Assembly: GCA_947452665.1 (NCBI GenBank)
Contig: CANGEH010000129.1
Span: 1 to 6,434 of the forward strand
DNA: 6,434 nucleotides
Reading direction: 5' to 3'
Origin: Caulobacteraceae bacterium
Lineage (GTDB): Bacteria > Pseudomonadota > Alphaproteobacteria > Caulobacterales > Caulobacteraceae
The position numbers were made by a program, and so were the translations under genes. Numbering within the stretch: the stretch's first letter is position 1; each line of letters opens with the position of its first letter. This document shows, one piece after another, positions 5,957 to 6,434 of the stretch. The notes beneath the pieces are model-generated. The model did not search any database and was not told where the DNA came from. It saw nothing but the letters and a program-made list of their open reading frames with translations.

Positions 5957-5985
5957 TTGAACCATAATACCTAGTGTGTTATAGA
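5957..5985 (+). promoter_or_regulatory. Putative sigma70-type promoter of the toxin-antitoxin operon
   Basis: TTGAAC (5957-5962) and TATAGA (5980-5985) are separated by 17 bp, each matching 4 of 6 consensus bases. Transcription would begin around 5992, only about five bases before the toxin ATG at 5997. That fits the absence of any Shine-Dalgarno site before the toxin and suggests a leaderless or near-leaderless message. It is a by-eye prediction. Confidence 0.35.
5964..5982. promoter_or_regulatory. Imperfect dyad over the toxin promoter, candidate antitoxin operator
   Basis: ATAATAC (5964-5970) and GTGTTAT (5976-5982) are complementary at 6 of 7 positions around a 5-bp centre. The dyad covers the promoter spacer and the start of the -10 box. 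That is where the DNA-binding antitoxin of such operons usually binds to repress its own operon. The assignment is inferred from position and symmetry only. Confidence 0.33.
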
Positions 5986-5996
5986 ATTACCTGCCC

Positions 5997-6398
5997 ATGG
6001 TCAGAAAACCGAAAACCCGCATCTATAAGAACCGCTGGTTTGCCAAATATGCAAGCCGTGAAGGGATCAGTGATGCGGCGCTCATGTCGGCGGTCGAGCA
6101 GGCCAATAGCGGCCTTGTCGATGCCGATCTCGGTGGCGGCCTGATCAAGCAGCGCGTCGCGCGCGATGGGGGAGGCAAGTCCGGCGGTTATCGCACGCTG
6201 GTTTTCTTCCGCCATGAGGAGATGGCTGTATTCGCCTTTGGCTTTGCCAAAAGCAGCAAGGCCAACTTCAATGCGGTTGAGTTGCGGGTCTATAAGTTGG
6301 CTGCCAAGATCGTGCTCGCGCTGACACAGGCGCAGCTTGATACTGAGATGGACGAAGGAAGATTGTTTGAGGTGAATGACGATGCCCAAGACCTATAA
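5997..6398 (+). CDS. Type II toxin of the RelE/HigB superfamily (COG4737-like)
   Basis: A 133-residue protein of the RelE-like toxin family whose members are usually encoded upstream of a helix-turn-helix antitoxin. RelE-fold toxins act as mRNA interferases, often on the ribosome. Family landmarks are NRWFAKYASREGISD (12-26), VDADLGGGLIKQRVAR (41-56), GKSGGYRTLVFF (60-71) and FGFAKS (81-86), after which conservation fades. It is somewhat longer than the usual 105-120 residues because of an acidic tail. The ATG at 5997 has no visible ribosome-binding site, which may fit a near-leaderless transcript. The final 17 bp overlap the antitoxin start, so the two are coupled in toxin-first order, as in higBA. 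It is divergent from the macro-domain gene. Family assignment is strong; activity is not proven. A direct link to ADP-ribose metabolism is not implied by the family. Confidence 0.88.
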   Translation: MVRKPKTRIYKNRWFAKYASREGISDAALMSAVEQANSGLVDADLGGGLIKQRVARDGGGKSGGYRTLVFFRHEEMAVFAFGFAKSSKANFNAVELRVYKLAAKIVLALTQAQLDTEMDEGRLFEVNDDAQDL

Positions 6399-6434
6399 GA
6401 GCGAGGCGCTTGCCGCCGTCCACGAGATGATGGA
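6382..6434 (+). CDS. Antitoxin of the RelE/HigB-type pair, N-terminal start only (cut by window edge)
   Basis: Only the first 17 codons are inside the window. They read MPKTYKSEALAAVHEMM, which resembles the N-terminus (YKSxALAAIHE) of the HTH-containing antitoxins that accompany this toxin family. The ATG at 6382 is preferred because GAGGTGA (6369-6375) lies 6 nt upstream; an in-frame ATG at 6376 is too close to that site. It overlaps the last 17 bp of the toxin gene in another frame. Such antitoxins bind the toxin and repress their own promoter. The HTH domain lies outside the window, so the call rests on position and the short N-terminal match. Confidence 0.68.
   Translation, partial: MPKTYKSEALAAVHEMM

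Noticed and set aside
5979..6389. Minus-strand open frame (136 codons) opposite the toxin gene
   Set aside because: The plus-strand product matches the RelE-type toxin family throughout and overlaps the antitoxin start in the expected way; the antisense frame shows no family features.

Overview
The window looks like the chromosome (or a large replicon) of a GC-rich proteobacterium, most likely an alphaproteobacterium. This rests on the codon use, the style of the aromatic-catabolism proteins, and the subfamilies of VOC protein and RelE-type toxin. The genus cannot be fixed from the sequence. Coding density is high and no stretch over 300 bases lacks a gene. No tRNA, rRNA, insertion sequence or CRISPR array was seen.

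Region 1 (1-3700) is an aromatic ring-degradation operon on the minus strand. Its order of transcription is a two-domain extradiol (catechol-type) dioxygenase (3668-2742), a fumarylacetoacetate-hydrolase-family enzyme (2711-1851), and an MhpA-type FAD-dependent aromatic hydroxylase (1848-367). Hydroxylation, meta ring cleavage and processing of the cleavage product would follow in that order. A TetR-family regulator, cut by the left edge, runs towards the operon, and its 3' end overlaps the hydroxylase gene by 37 bp. A perfect 14-bp palindrome directly upstream of the dioxygenase ribosome-binding site is a good candidate for that regulator's operator. The true substrate cannot be read from the sequence.

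Region 2 (3771-4869), also on the minus strand, holds a short single-domain VOC (glyoxalase-fold) protein with a perfect 10-bp hairpin just past its stop, preceded by a 174-residue protein that I do not recognise.

Region 3 (4938-6434) is accessory in character. It has a 5'-truncated ADP-ribosylglycohydrolase (C-terminal third only), a complete macro-domain protein in which the usual catalytic Asp is Cys, and, divergently on the plus strand, a RelE/HigB-type toxin gene followed by the overlapping start of its antitoxin gene, cut by the right edge. The divergent gap has a nested inverted repeat and a probable toxin-antitoxin promoter with an operator-like dyad. The macro domain and the glycohydrolase remnant both belong to families that bind or remove ADP-ribose, so they may be what is left of an ADP-ribose-processing pair beside a toxin-antitoxin locus. 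This is the part most worth a second look, but nothing here proves a new system.
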